The notes under the pieces are model-generated. The model worked only from the letters and a program-made list of their open reading frames with translations. It did not search any database and was not told the origin of the DNA. The position numbers and the translations under genes were made by a program. 64,000 nt of DNA, from assembly GCA_022478985.1 (NCBI GenBank), contig JAKSZP010017477.1, positions 1 through 64,000 on the forward strand. Direction: 5' to 3'. This document shows, in pieces, positions 21,598 through 33,694 of this stretch (positions within the stretch are counted from its first letter, which is position 1; each line of letters begins with the position of its first letter). The DNA comes from Massospora cicadina (Eukaryota > Entomophthoromycota > Entomophthoromycetes > Entomophthorales > Entomophthoraceae).

Positions 21598-24500
21598 ATA
21601 GGGACGCTAAACATTGCAGGAGCAGGGCTCATATGTCTTAAGCCAAAAAGCTGGCATTCCTGCGAAAACCCCTTGTAGACATCTTGGCCATCTAAGAAAA
21701 CCACTGTCTACAAGGGGAAGAAGAATCCTGGTCAACCAGGGTCGCACCATCACAATCAGTATGGACGTCTCACTGTGGGGTGATCGTCCAAAAAAACAAA
21801 AAATTCAAAATTACAAATTTGTTGTCACACTTGCATGGTTGAGTCTTGGTAGCAACAATTATGTGCCAAGAGGAAATAATTTTGATAGCATGTGTCTATG
21901 CACTGTGCACTGCAACTGAGAGAAAACAATTTTTTGAAAACATTCCTACTCTCACCCTCCCACCAGATACCATTATGTTAGGTGATTTCAACTGCTGGGA
22001 TAACCCTGATATGGATCGATGGCCTAATCCCAGGGGATACCCACCTGGACACATTGAATTCCGCACAATGAAGGCATCTCTTGGCTTACAGGATGCTATT
22101 CTCCCCAATTCACCACTCCTTCCCCACATGACGCGGCCCAACATACGTGAGGGAGTGCTCATATTGATGAGTCACATTGACCACATCCTCATCCCGCAAT
22201 CCCACCGCTCAAGAATCTCCAAATTTATAACAAAAAGATCAATTTTTCTGACCACCGATTAGTTATGGTGCAGTTAGCGCCAACCCATTCCCACACACAG
22301 GTGTCACCTTGGAGAAAGCTTCACCCAGAAAATATAAAATTTCCTGAGATATCCAACTGGGTTGAAAACAAGGCTACAAACCCAGAATTCACAACCCCAT
22401 TCACTTCAGATCCCATCAGAACATGGAAAAATTTCAAAAAGGATTTAATCAACAAAACCCAACATATTGCATCATGCAAGTACACCGCGGACACAGCCAC
22501 AATCAAGCATACCTTGGCGGAACTAGACCACCTGGAAATTAATACTCCAAAATCTGGCTATAGCCCTAACTGGGGACGCAAATGGGCAGAAATTTCTTCC
22601 TGACTTAACAACCTCATCTTTGAACACCAACATAGAATCAAAGTATTGAACAAAGGTAAGTTCATAAAGGAAGGTGCAACCTGTTTGACATACTTTTTCC
22701 ACCAATTCCACTCCTGTGGAAACCATCCTGCGTGCACACAGGTCTGCAAGACCAACGGCACTGTGGCAACTGAAGCTGAGGAGGTCAAGGCGGAAGTACA
22801 CCACTACTACACCAAATTATATTGTGAAACACCAACAGATTCAAAAAAAAATTAAAGAATTTATACAAACTGCTGAGATACAAAGTACACCACCGAATTA
22901 CAATATACTATCCCTTATTACATGGGAGGAGCTTTGGGAGATAATTCGCGGTGCACCACGTAGGAAATGCTCAGGGCCTGATGGGATACCCTACGAATTT
23001 TACAAAAAATATTTTCAACAAATTGCCCCCCTCCTATTGGCGTCTATGAACCAGAGCTTATTAGAAACACGCTTATTACCAGGAGGCCATGAATCCTACG
23101 TTATAACCTTGTATAAAAAGGGTGACAAGTTGGACCTGGCCAACTGGCGCCCAATTGCACTCTCCAACACTGACACAAAAATTCTAACAAAAATTTTAGC
23201 AGCTAGATTAGGCACAATTGCATCTGACGTCCTATCACCCAATCAGTTTGGGTTTATACCAGGGCGTTCAATCTGGAACAACATACACCCTGTTGCAAAA
23301 ATTTGCCAATCTAAAGCAACTGGTGCTCTGGTCTTCTTGGATCAGGAAAAGGCGTATGACCGTGTTAGCTGGCCATACCTAAAAGAAAGTCTACATGCCT
23401 TCAATCTCCCACCAAGATTCATAAAATTGGCGATGCTCCTAACAGAATCTGCAACCATGGCTGTATGCGGCCCTGGATTCTTAACAAACAAGGTTATACC
23501 ACACAGAGGGCTCAAACAAGGGGATCCCCTCAGCCCACTGCTATACAATTTCAGCTTTGACCCACTCCTCCAAGTAACTGACTCACGTCTCATGGGGATA
23601 ACCACACAAGGACAACCAACAGTCAAGATACTGGCCTTTGCGGATGACTGCATAGCAGGTATAGCAAACAATGAAGATGCCCGACAGCTGGAATGTACTC
23701 TAGAGGAATACTCCAAGGTGAGCAATGCATCGCTCAACAAAAGGAAGACAGAAATCATCCTCTTAGGCAAATACACAAACAATTGGGCCACAACATCAGA
23801 ACCTCATACCAACACATGAAGAAAAAACTAATCATTTTACCCTTTGCAACACCTCCCACCACCACTCCTGTCTGACACCTTGGAATCTGGCTAGAATCAG
23901 GGGGATATGCTAATGAAACAATGGAAAGCAACCTGTTACAACATAATATCCAAACGCGTCGCCTCCCTCAAGGGAAGAACCCCAGGACTAACAGGACGAG
24001 TTAAAGTTGCTAACTCGCTCATCCTCCCAATACTGTGGTACCAGGCCCATGCAATAGCCTTCTCAACTACCTTTATAACCTCAATCCGCGCGCTTATCCA
24101 GGGCTGGCTGTGGCCTGGCTCTCACCCTCCTATACGGATGGAAACACTATTTGGCCCACGCTCAAGCAGAGGCATGGGACTAATAGATTTTTTAGAGCCA
24201 CGCCAATCACATCCTAGGTACTTGGATAAAGGAAATCCTTACTCCAGACCTCCCGAAACAACATTGGTCCAGAGCAGCAAGGACTAACTTTGCACAGGCT
24301 CTCAAATTAACCAACCCACATAGTCCACCCAGACTACTTTCATACCTTGCCAAGCACCCTACTGCAACGGGTCCACATGGAACCTTCCCTCATTTCAAAC
24401 ATATCCTCCGAACTATTCATCTTATATGGTATGGACCATAGAGAACATGGGTACTATACAGGGAAGGGGACGACCCAGACCCCAATTCAAATTAAGAAAC

Positions 24501-25280
24501 CCAGAAAACCACCCCCAAAGGAATATGCTTGCAACAACCCCAAGCATAGCTAGGATAGAATACCTAGATATGTTGGACTTTCCCTATGATTTAACCACAC
24601 AGAAGGCAATGTGAAGAATGACTCACCACCCACTCCTACAGCCAATGATAAGAGCAAACGCCTGGCGCTGTCTGAGAAGGACCTATAGGACGGCGGACCA
24701 TTCCAACTCCCTCCACAAAACATGTGCAGTATGTGGAGGGGAGGGATCCCTACATCACCGCCTAGAAACATGCCCCCAATCAAAGCTATATGGCAGGAAG
24801 TCGCATGCCTGCTTAAGATCCAAAACGAACAAGAATTCTCAATATAAAAGAGCATCTTAGCGCTCCAGATTGAGTCACCGATTCCATCTACCCTCTGTTC
24901 CCTAATAATACCCATTGCAATGTGGACAATCCACACAATTGCATTAGATGCGTTCAAGAGCACGGTCCCAACCATTCATGGGGCTATTAACAGATTCCAT
25001 GTTCACTTACTGGAGCACTTCCAAGTCTGCTCTATGGATATATGAGACCAAGGCAAAAAGCGCTCATAGATTTATGGTTCCCACTTTGGTTCCTCCACAC
25101 AGACCCTTTCCTTCACACCTGTTCCATAGCAGGGGAAACCCCCTCGGAATAGTGCACCAACGTCCCATACCTGGCAGTCCCGCTGGCAACAGGGGTAACT
25201 TGAGTACCCTGGGGTGCCTAATTTCATGTTTGTCAGTTATTTCATTAGTTTTACATATATTTGGTAATGTCCATCCCCTG
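21598..25280 (+). pseudogene. LINE-1a ORF2 (endonuclease, reverse transcriptase, zf-RVT), broken
   Basis: Starts near 21602 with GTLNIAG, the usual first strand of an APE-like endonuclease. The endonuclease continues in 21846-22262 with MLGDFNCWDNPD and an HIDHIL stretch. Reverse transcriptase lies in the longest frame, 22716-23819 (SGPDGIPYEFYKKYF, ANWRPIALSNTDTKI, FGFIPGRSIW, FLDQEKAYDRV, GLKQGDPLSPLLYN, AFADDCIAGI), so the FADD box is intact. The zf-RVT finger is at about 24718-24775 (CAVCGGEGSLHHRLETC). At least six frame changes or stops separate these parts. Confidence 0.88.
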
Positions 25281-25318
25281 GTCGGCTTACCTTGGTTAAA
25301 TAAAAGTTCAGAGACATG

Positions 25319-26103
25319 TGCAAACAAACATAGAAAAAATATACAGTCAAACTTGAGAATCTACTCCTTTTTGAATTTAGTTAAAAACAGATTAAGTTAT
25401 TTTTATATGAGCTGGGAAACCTTTCTGTGACAGCACAAAGTTGTTTGTGGAATAATCAGTCTCAACTGTTTGGTTTTTGCTTGGAAAGTCCTGCATTTTT
25501 GTCCTTCTATGGACAAGCACTTTCTTCAGTGTGCTAACTCTGAGTAATATTATACTATGATAATACCTGTCTTTAGCCATAGTACTATTCTGCATCAGGC
25601 TTTTATTATGATGGCCCTAAAAGGGTCTGGAACCCAGTTTAGCATCTTCATTTCCACTAGAAACTTTGTGGCCTTTTTAACTGCTGAAATATTTTCTTCT
25701 TTAGTTTAGCATGTTGCTTTTTCAGTAGCACCAAAAGATATTGTTATAATTTTCTTCTCTAAGCTAAGGAGCCTCAGGTGCCATTTTTTGGTCTTGTCTC
25801 ATTTGTTACCTATCAGATGCAGAAGCTAAAATGGTAATCATGTTTGTTCCCAGGATAAACATTTAGTCTTTCTGAGTTACTTGCACTATTCATGACTCTT
25901 GTCCTCTGAGCGTTATTCTGAAGTGAAAAACATATGATCACTATATAAGGGTTTTTGATTTTTTGTCCATTCCAATTATTATTAAAATTTGAATTATACT
26001 AGTTAATTTTACGCTCACTTGGGAGGCTCCTTATTTAGGCTTGCCTATTATAGATGAGGATTCAAATACCTATTTTTTCCCATCGACAGAGCTGTGAACA
26101 AGT
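25319..26103. other. AT-rich spacer without recognised features
   Basis: Begins with the remainder of repeat C. No motif, RNA or ORF longer than about 67 codons was convincing. Confidence 0.5.
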
Positions 26104-26120
26104 ACAAGCTAAACCTATCT

Positions 26121-26855
26121 TTTTTAGCACTAATGGTGCCCAACCCAAAAGGGGAAGCCGCTACACATCTTTATTTTGCAAATGGGCTAAATAAAGGGAT
26201 TATAAGAATAAAAAATCCCTAATATAGCACCTCATCTAACAGCCTAGGAAGCCATATCAGGAGGTGAAGAAGCTTTGGGGAAACTTTTGTCTAGCGCCTG
26301 CTTTAGCCAGAGAACCATGGCAGACAGTATTGGGGTAGGAGCATCAGTAACATATGGCATAAGGAGGTATAATTGTGAGTTTTCTCTGTTAATGAGGCCA
26401 GCAGTGTTCATTGCTTCAACATATTGAGCAAGTTTATACTCAGCAAAAGTGATGAGAGCAGGCACACAAGTAAAAGACTTGATGTGCTGCAGGTTTCAAG
26501 ATAATTAGGGTCAAAAAGAGAGATTTTTGCTGCATTGATGCAGGAGCAGCTTGTACCAAAAGCCAGCTCCTCAATCTCATACTTCGCCTCTTCCTCAAAA
26601 TCATGAGGGAAATTGAGGATATGAATACCCTCAACCAGGGGCTTCTTTGCCCCATGGAGTTGCTGGCAGAGTAGGGTGTTGGCAGGAGCTGCAGCAGCTT
26701 CTACTGCCATTTTATTTATATTTTTACTAATGGGATAATCGTTTTTAGGACAAAAACGGTGGGAGTGCAATTTGGAGGATTAACAAAAACACCTCCAATA
26801 CAAAATATGGTTTAATGTTATACAACCAGTCATTTTCATCAATCCAATTGAGGCA
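26121..26855 (-). mobile_element. Short retroelement with its own ORF and a LINE-2-like 3' tail
   Basis: About 735 bp flanked by a 17-bp target-site duplication with one mismatch (26104-26120 and 26856-26872, sharing TAAACCTATCT). Sense is minus. A ~150-nt leader, an ORF and a 3' UTR lead to TTGGGTTGGGCACCATTAG, then TGCTAAAAAAG. This 3' end resembles that of LINE-2 (TTGGGTTGGGACCATCTAG, then TACTAAAAA). A 5'-truncated copy with its own TSD lies at 37141-37415. It carries no reverse transcriptase, so it is nonautonomous: either a SINE-like element with an ORF or a retrocopied gene family. Confidence 0.72.
26244..26710 (-). pseudogene. Unknown ~155-residue protein carried by the short retroelement, one frameshift
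   Basis: The ATG at 26710 gives MAVEAAAAPANTLLCQQLHG and an acidic stretch (FPHDFEEEAKYEIEEL). The frame shifts near 26460 and continues as FAEYKLAQYVEAMNTAGL, MPYVTDAPTPILSAM and ending KASSPPDMAS with stop at 26244. The truncated copy at 37.1-37.3 kb keeps the same C-terminal residues and the same stop (KASSPSDMAS), with changes that partly preserve the protein. This argues that the frame was once coding. I do not recognise the family. Confidence 0.6.
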
Positions 26856-26872
26856 ACAAGATAAACCTATCT

Positions 26873-27368
26873 ATATATTTAAAGCTGAAACTATCTAAAA
26901 ATTAAAAAATTACATATCTCTTTATGAATTGGTTTAAAAATGGAACATACTTGTTTAAAAAACAATTCTATAATTAAATATTGATATAAAAGGATCATCT
27001 TTTTACCATCATGTAAACAATTAAAGGTTTTAGCTTATAAACATGGTAATTGAGATGTTATCAAAAAAGCATGCATTCATGTAAAAAGCTAAATATAAAT
27101 TAGAATTTTTTTGGGAAATGAGCTTATATTAAAATAAGAGCAATTTTTTTCAAAAGCCATTCATATATTGTTAATATCATTTATATCTATATATTTGCTT
27201 TTCAAATTTTTAAACAATAAAGTTAAAGCCTATATATTAATGTTATAAAGACACAACTCAAAAACATTACATACTGCTATGTAAAGTCTTAATTTTTTAT
27301 AAATAATTAAGACATATATGAAGTCAAGATCAAACTTACAAGCAAAGATTAGTTTTGACATCTACTTA
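26873..27368. other. AT-rich spacer without recognised features
   Basis: Very AT-rich, low complexity, no ORF or RNA seen. Ends at the LINE-2 target-site duplication. Confidence 0.5.
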
Positions 27369-27441
27369 ATAATATGGTTATTTTTTTTTTTAGTACTAGA
27401 TGGTCCCAACCCAAGGGGGGGATTCATCGATGTTTATTGAA

Positions 27442-30400
27442 TTACGCCTGGGCTCTAAGAGCCTGAGGCGAGGAAGGGGAGGGAGGAGGCATCGAGAAAG
27501 GGAGGGGGTTTGCGCGCCAGAGCCGTGCTGCAGTGACAACTGAGCGGGGGAGGGTTGGCGACATAGTGCAGACCTTCAGGGCCATCTCAAAGTGTACCTG
27601 AAAGTGGGTGATCATGTGTGGAAGGGTCCACACCTGCTGGTCAAAGGCAGCACGAAGGAAGGAGTTATGGATGGTCCAGATGGCTGTGGCATAGGCGAGG
27701 ACACGGAGGGGTCGGTGGCAACCAGGCAATGTCTGCTCAAACATGAGGTCTTGCACAGGGTGTCCAGACCAGGGCTGAGCATGGAGGAGCGCGCGGGCCT
27801 TTGGCCAAAATGCGGCGACACCTGGACAGGTGAAAAAACGATGGAGGTGGGAGTCAATAGGCTCCACACAGCGGGGGCAGCTTCGGTGCTGGAAGGTAGG
27901 GCCAGTCCGGTCCCCTGTCCTGTATGAACAGTGGAGCACTCTCCATAAGGTGTTGGACACCTTTGCTGACAGGATGGGGTGATAGACGTCCTTCCACAAT
28001 TCCTTAAGGTCAAATCTCACGGAGGGAGGGAGGAGCTCAAGGAGTCTTGGGCGGATGGGAGGACGATCTTGGGGGTTGAGGCGAGTTGTGACAACTTGTC
28101 CATTGTGCACAATTGCATGGCGACGTGGGCTGAGGCCAGGGCCTTCCCTTCTGTATGGGAAGGCATGGTGGATCCGCGCGCCTACTCGTTTCAGGGCAAG
28201 GAGAGCCTGGTTCCAGTAGGGGGATGAGGATGGTTTTAGGCGATGGCCTGGGTGGTTTGTGAGCCACTCCCCTAATGAGGTCAGAGATGCTCTAGGAAGA
28301 CCCAGAGCTGCTGACACTGACTGGCGGAGGGCGGGCGCCCATTGGGGCATGGGGGTCGCGTCCCAGCAGACAATCGGCCATAGGAACTTCAGGAAGATTG
28401 TGGTGGCGTGGGATCGCGTGTCCAGAAGCCCTAGGCCCCTTCATTACAGGGTCGGGCAATGGTTGAGAGGGCTATTGGTGGATGGTTTGAGCCCCAGATC
28501 CAACAGCGGAGGAGTACATTGAGCCGCGTATAAAAGGCATCTGTGAATGGGCAGACGTGCGCTAGGAACCAGACTTTGGAGAGGAGGAACACATTGGCCA
28601 TCAGAGCTCGACCCTGGGGGGTGATGTGCCGCCGGTTCCAGCTGGCAATCCTGGAGTTAACTGCTGCAAGGAGCAAGTCCTCATTGTCTTTTAGCGCAAC
28701 TCCTTGTTGGTTGGTGAGAACGCCCAGGTGACGGAAGGTACCGCGCTCAGGTTCAATACCAAATGGTGGGGGGGAAGGTGGGGGAGCCGACCTGTACAAC
28801 TGTTGTCTTGGAGGTGTTGACCATGGCGTTGGACGCCTTGGTGTACCTCTCAATGGTCACAGCAGCGAGGGCAACATCCCCAGGGCAGCCAAATGCAATG
28901 GCAGTGTCATCTGCAAATGCCATGGTGCGTGTGGGGGCTTTACCTGGGACCAGAATCCCTGTTAGCTTGTCCTGTAAGGAGGCCAAGAGGGGGTCAAGGG
29001 TGATGTTAAAAAGGATAGGGCTCAGGGGGTCCCCTTGCCGGAGACCTTGTCCAACTGGTACTGCCACTGTAAAACCCATTGGCGCCAGAACTCTGGTGTG
29101 GAGCTGGTCATAGAGCGATGATATCCAGCGCCTAGCTGCGGGTGGGAGATGGAAGCGGGCCAGGGAAGCATCAATATACTTCCAGGCTACCCGATCATAT
29201 GCTTTCTCCATATCCAGAAGAGCCACAAAGCCATTCACCTTACGAGAGTTAGCAGTCAAAGTCACGTGAAGGTCATTATAGTTGTCCCATAACGACCTCC
29301 CCGGAATAAAACCGTACTGGGATGGGGAGAGGCGAGGTGACACCCATTTGGTGATGCGGTTGGCCAGAAGCTTCGTGAAGAGCTTGTGGTCTGTGTTGAT
29401 CAACGCTATGGGGCGCCAGTTCGCCAGGTTCTCACGGTCTGACTTCTTGTGAATGAGGGTCGTGATTGAGCCTCTGGAGTCAGGGGAGGACCTCGCCATT
29501 CACCAAGAGTGCAGCGAAGAGGTCGCGGAGGGTTCTGGCTATCACTGCAGGTTCCAGAAGGTACACCTCAAAGGGTATTCCATCTGGGCCTGGGGCTTTA
29601 AGCCGTGGGGATTTCAGAAGGGTTTCCATCACCTCCTGGATGGAAATAGGCGCCAGTAGAGCCTCATCAGCCCGTGGGTCAATGGGCGGCTCTGGAGCCC
29701 GCCACAGGAAGTCTTGGATGTCCGATGGGTCCACCTGGGTGGCATGGAAGAGGCTGGAGTAGAAGCGGTGTAGTTCCTGCGTGATTTTCTCCTTATCTGA
29801 AGTGGTTGTAGTGCCAATTTTCAGTGCAGTAATATCCTGCGCTGTTGACCGGGCTTTCTGTTTCTGAAAGAAGAAGCGGGTGGGGCGTTCCCATTGAGCA
29901 TAGTAACGAGATGTTGTAAAGTTTGCTGCCCGTTCTTCCTGCAGTGTGAGCTCCAAGCGGAGTGCTTCCTGCGCCGCTTCCCAGTCTTCCAACCATCTGG
30001 GAGAGGGCGAAGGCTGGCAGTTTCGCTCTAGATGTCTGATTCTGGCTTCCGCCCTTTTGACTCTGGCGCGAGCTGCAGTCATCTGGGCTTTGGCACAGTT
30101 GTAAGCAACGCGGGTGATGCCCTCCTTGGTCACCGCCCATCTAGCCTTGTGGTCAAGCAGGTGGGGTGGGGGAGTGCAAGAGTCTCTCGGATGGTCATAG
30201 ACAGTTTCTCCTTAGTGAAGGGGTTGTTGAGAAGAGCTGGGGCAACCCTAGGCCAGAACCTACGCGACGGTCTAAGGTGGTGGTGAGGACAACGGTGAGT
30301 GACCTGTGATCACTCAGATGGTTGTCACGAGAGATGGGAGAGGAGACGCGGCCAATTAGCAGGGGGCCAATCAGTGCCATATCTATGCGTGACGCTGACT

Positions 30401-30996
30401 GGAAAGCTCCTCCATCATACTGGATCCTAGTCATGCAACCTAGGCCAGACGCGGAGGGTGGAAGCGCATCTATAAAGCCACTCAGGTGAAGGAAATCCTG
30501 GAGGCGACTTGATCCAGGGCGTTCCTTTGCTGCAGGGGGTAAGAGTCACGGACGCGACTTATGGTTGTGTTGAAATCTCCTAAGAGAACTGTATTCCGTG
30601 GGAGATTGAGTTGGAGGAGCTCTTCCAAGAGCCGATTTTGCTCCTGACCTGAATTAGGCAGGTAGATGCTTGCAGCGAAGGAGAAGTCAGGAGTGGTGAG
30701 TTTGGCCAGTATGAGGTGGCCACCTAGATATTGTGAAAAAGAATGGGTTTTAACCCGGGGATTCAAAACAATAAGGGCGGCATGGTTTGTCCAGAAGGAG
30801 TTGCCTCCAAACTGTTCATTCCATGCAGATTGTTCGTGGGGAGGATATGGGGGCTCCTGGACAGCAGCGATGTCAATTTGTGCTGACCTGAAGTTTCGGA
30901 GGAGGCAGGCTCTCCGCTTAAAGTCCGCAACCCATTTGCGTTGATGGATTGCAGGGCCAGGTGCTGCCATGGGGACTCATAGCTGTTCCCCTCCAT
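27442..30996 (-). pseudogene. LINE-2 ORF2 (endonuclease, reverse transcriptase, zf-RVT), frameshifted
   Basis: The ATG at 30996 leads to LQSINANGLRTLS, the APE endonuclease start. The frame then shifts to 30970-30482 with IDIAAVQEPPYP and TVLLGDFNTT. Reverse transcriptase starts in 30133-29480 (KAPGPDGIPFEVYLL) and continues in 29499-28753 with NLANWRPIALINTDHKLFTK, YGFIPGRSLWDN, LLDMEKAYDRV, GLRQGDPLSPILFN and AFADDTAIAF (FADD intact). A thumb-like piece is in 28853-28431. The C-terminal frame 28350-27442 holds the zf-RVT finger CPRCVEPIDSHLHRFFTC. About five frame changes, mostly without stop-rich decay, so the copy is recent but inactive. ORF2 nicks target DNA and copies the RNA in place. 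Confidence 0.9.
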
Positions 30997-31017
30997 GTCC
31001 TGGGGGGTTGCCAGCGC

Positions 31018-33694
31018 TTAAACCTGCTGCTGTGAGGCGGCTAGTTTTGAGTCCTTTAGCTTGACTATTAGCTGCAATCCGTGAGGAGCGTCGAGGGTTC
31101 TGAGGGGAAGGAGAGGGTGGGGGGCGGAGGACCCAGTAAGCCAGCCTAGGATGCTGCCCCCGCTCCGTTGCAGGGGAAGGACCTGAGGGTGCTCAATGGT
31201 GACCTCCGCGGTGTCCCCATTTGATGAGTCTGAGTCCATATTCACTTCCTCCAAGACTCTTTGAGGTGGCACTTCTACTGCAGGCCGCGAGTTGCCAGTC
31301 CATGCTGGTGGGCATAGCTCCATTGGGAGCTGAGGGCTGATGCGATAAATCGCTGGTGGGGGTTGGTGGGGGTGCCGCGGAGCCCTGAGTGGGGGTGGCT
31401 GACGAGGGGCACCCTGTGGGAGATGCCTTGCGCTTGGTGAGAGAGGGAGTTGACTCTGGGAGATTGGAGGGGGTGCCCATTGGAAGGGGGGCATGAGCGC
31501 GAAGGTATCCCACACCAATAGTGGGGTTAGCTGTTTCAACTGCTAGGCGTAAGGCCTCAGGGGACAGGTCTTGAACAGGAACCCATTGTGTGGGTTGTGG
31601 AATTGCTGCTGCAGCCATGTGGGATCGTTTTTGGCCTGGTTTAGGCCCCTGGGTGGTGGCTAAGAGGGCTTGTTTTCGAGCTGTGCAGCCACTATACAAG
31701 TGTCCAAGGGCGTTACACCATGAACACCGGGGGCGCGCCTGATCAGGGTCGACAAAAAAGATCTCAGGGCATGCCCCAACTACCGCCACACGAGGAATAA
31801 CCTCAATGTTACGGGATACAGTGGGGGAGGGGATGAATGACGCCCTAGCAGTGCGAGCTCTTTGAGTGGGAGCATAGTAAGAGGGGACGCTAAAGTCCAC
31901 TGAAAGAACAGACCCAAACTCCATTAAACCACGATGGAGTGCCAGTTTAAGAGACAGGATCAACAGTCGTTGGTAGGTTGGAAAAAGTAACCCATGAAAT
32001 TTTCTCCAGGTGAGAGCGTGTGTGGGAGATGCGAAGAGATCCGCGTGGAATAATGACCTGGAGGGTGGCAGCATGGTCAGCAAGGGCAGCTTCAGTGAAT
32101 CCCACATCGATGTAGTGGCCCTCCACTGATTCATGGATGGTGGTGTTAATAGGGAATGTCTCCGCAATCGCTGCAAAGTATGAGAAGTAATCCTCTGTAT
32201 AGAATTCAACAGGTTATGCCCATAATAAAGGCGAATTGCGTGGGAGAGGGTTGAGCGAGGTAGAGCTTTTTGCGCTCTAGTTTCGGCCCATTTCTTCTTA
32301 ACATCGGCAATAAACGCCACTTCACGGGGATCTGCTTTGGGTAGCGTTGGTGCCAGAGGTTTTTGCCACGCCCCAGTGGCTCCTTTGGTGCGTTTGTGTT
32401 TGCTTTGGGCTGCAATTGCAGGTTGAGTGTGAGCTGGTGGTTTGGACAAGTTTGCGGAGTTCCCTTGTTTCTGGAATGTTACAGCAGTTGCTGGCATCAT
32501 ATTAAATTGAGGGGCGGTTTGTTGGGCCTCGCTAAATTGGGGAGGCCCATCCAGATTGGAATTAACTCCAGCCAGTTGGGAGGAGGGAGATGTTTCATCA
32601 CCATCCCAATCTATTTGGGTAAATTCAGCCCGAGTATTTGCTGTGATTTCGTGGGCAAAACTCACTGGCTGATTGGTGAATTGGTCGTTTTCAGCATATT
32701 GAGATAAAGTGCTGACTTGAGAAGTGCCGATTATGGGGTTTAAATGGGACGGGTGAGATTGGAACTGGTGTGAAGTTCCAAAATCTGAACCATTTAAATC
32801 CCCATTGGGAAGAGTAGATTGTCCCAATTTGGTGCTTAGTGAACCAGAATGTGCAGCTAATCCAACCTTACATCCGAGGGTTTGGGGGCCAGGTGATTGT
32901 TGGGCCTCGCTAAATTGGGGAGTCCCATCCAGATTGGAATTAACTCCAGCCAATTGGGAGGAGGGAGATGTTTCATCACCATCCCAATCTATTTGGGTAA
33001 ATTCAGCCCGAGTGTTTGCTGTGATTTCGTGGGCAAAACTCATTGGCTGATTAGTGAATTGGTCGTTTTCAGCATATTGCGATAAAGTGCCGACTTGAGA
33101 AGTACCAATTACGGGGTTTAAATGGGACGGGTGAGATTGGAACTGGTGTGAAGTTCCAAAATCCGAACCATTTGAATCCTCATTGGGAAGAGTAGATTGT
33201 CCCAATTTGGTGCTTAGTGAACCAGAATGTGCGGCTAATCCAACCTTACATCTGAGGATTTGGGGGCCAGGTAGCTGGGTATCGCCCCTCATGGAGGGAG
33301 CCAGAAACACGGCATCAGCAATAATAGATGGGGCTGAATTAGCTGACACAATGGGGGAGGTGAATGTCTGGATGGGCTGAGTTGCATTCAACTGAGCAGA
33401 TGCCATTAAAACAGCGTGGGTGATGGCCTCCTTGGTTGGAGGGGGCCCAGCGGGTTGGTGGGAGGCAGCACACACAGAGCTGTTAGGCGTGCAGGTTGCA
33501 GAAGTGTGATCAGGTGAACTGGCGCTAGTTGGAGTAGCTCCAGGTTGGGGGGTGGTGCCTGCTTTCATGGCTGCTGCTTGAGAGCGGGTGATTCTGGTTG
33601 ACCCTGAGGTGGGTAACCGAGGGTTGCTTCGTTTGGGGGTGGTGCTGGCTCGTTTGGCATAGCCTGCGGGTTCTTTTGCGGGGTTTCCCGCCAT
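31018..33694 (-). CDS. LINE-2 ORF1 (CCHC protein), 833-codon open frame with a late frameshift
   Basis: The frame from ATG 33694 is open to 31193. The N-terminal third is Ser/Thr/Pro/Gln-rich and contains two tandem copies of a 126-residue unit (about residues 140-391). The middle (about 470-640) resembles the RRM-like part of LINE-1 ORF1 (LLFPTYQRLLILSLKLALHR). A complete zinc knuckle CSWCNALGHLYSGC sits near residues 657-670 (31681-31727). Near 31300 the likely frame changes: the other frame carries an acidic tail (EEVNMDSDSSNGD) and ends at 31018, 21 nt before the ORF2 ATG. Either a frameshift mutation or sequence error altered the C-terminus, or the 833-codon frame is used as it stands. 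ORF1 coats and delivers element RNA. Confidence 0.85.
32521..33276 (-). repeat. In-frame tandem duplication, 378 bp x 2, inside LINE-2 ORF1
   Basis: GTTGGGCCTCGCTAAATTGG starts at 32521 and again at 32899, giving a 378-bp (126-codon) period. The two copies differ at only a modest number of positions. The length is a multiple of three, so the frame is kept. Confidence 0.92.

Larger units (their letters stand above)
20075..25306 (+). mobile_element. LINE-1a: near full-length APE-type non-LTR retrotransposon
   Basis: A 5232-bp element bounded by a perfect 12-bp target-site duplication, TTCAGAGACATG (20063-20074 and 25307-25318). It has a short 5' UTR of about 76 nt, ORF1 with a CCHC knuckle, and ORF2 with endonuclease, reverse transcriptase and zf-RVT. 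Its 5' end (TTTCTTTCTTGTAACAATCA) matches that of LINE-1b at 48942. The 3' end is TAAATAAAAG, without a long poly-A. Both ORFs contain frameshifts and stops, so it is dead. Confidence 0.88.

Noticed and set aside
27592..29762. Several plus-strand frames of 80-116 codons opposite LINE-2 ORF2
   Set aside because: They are antisense shadows of GC-rich ORF2 coding sequence with no homology of their own.
32363..33380. Plus-strand frames of 62-114 codons repeated twice (for example near 32400 and 32900)
   Set aside because: They mirror the 378-bp tandem duplication within ORF1 on the other strand. The minus strand has the 833-codon frame and zinc knuckle.
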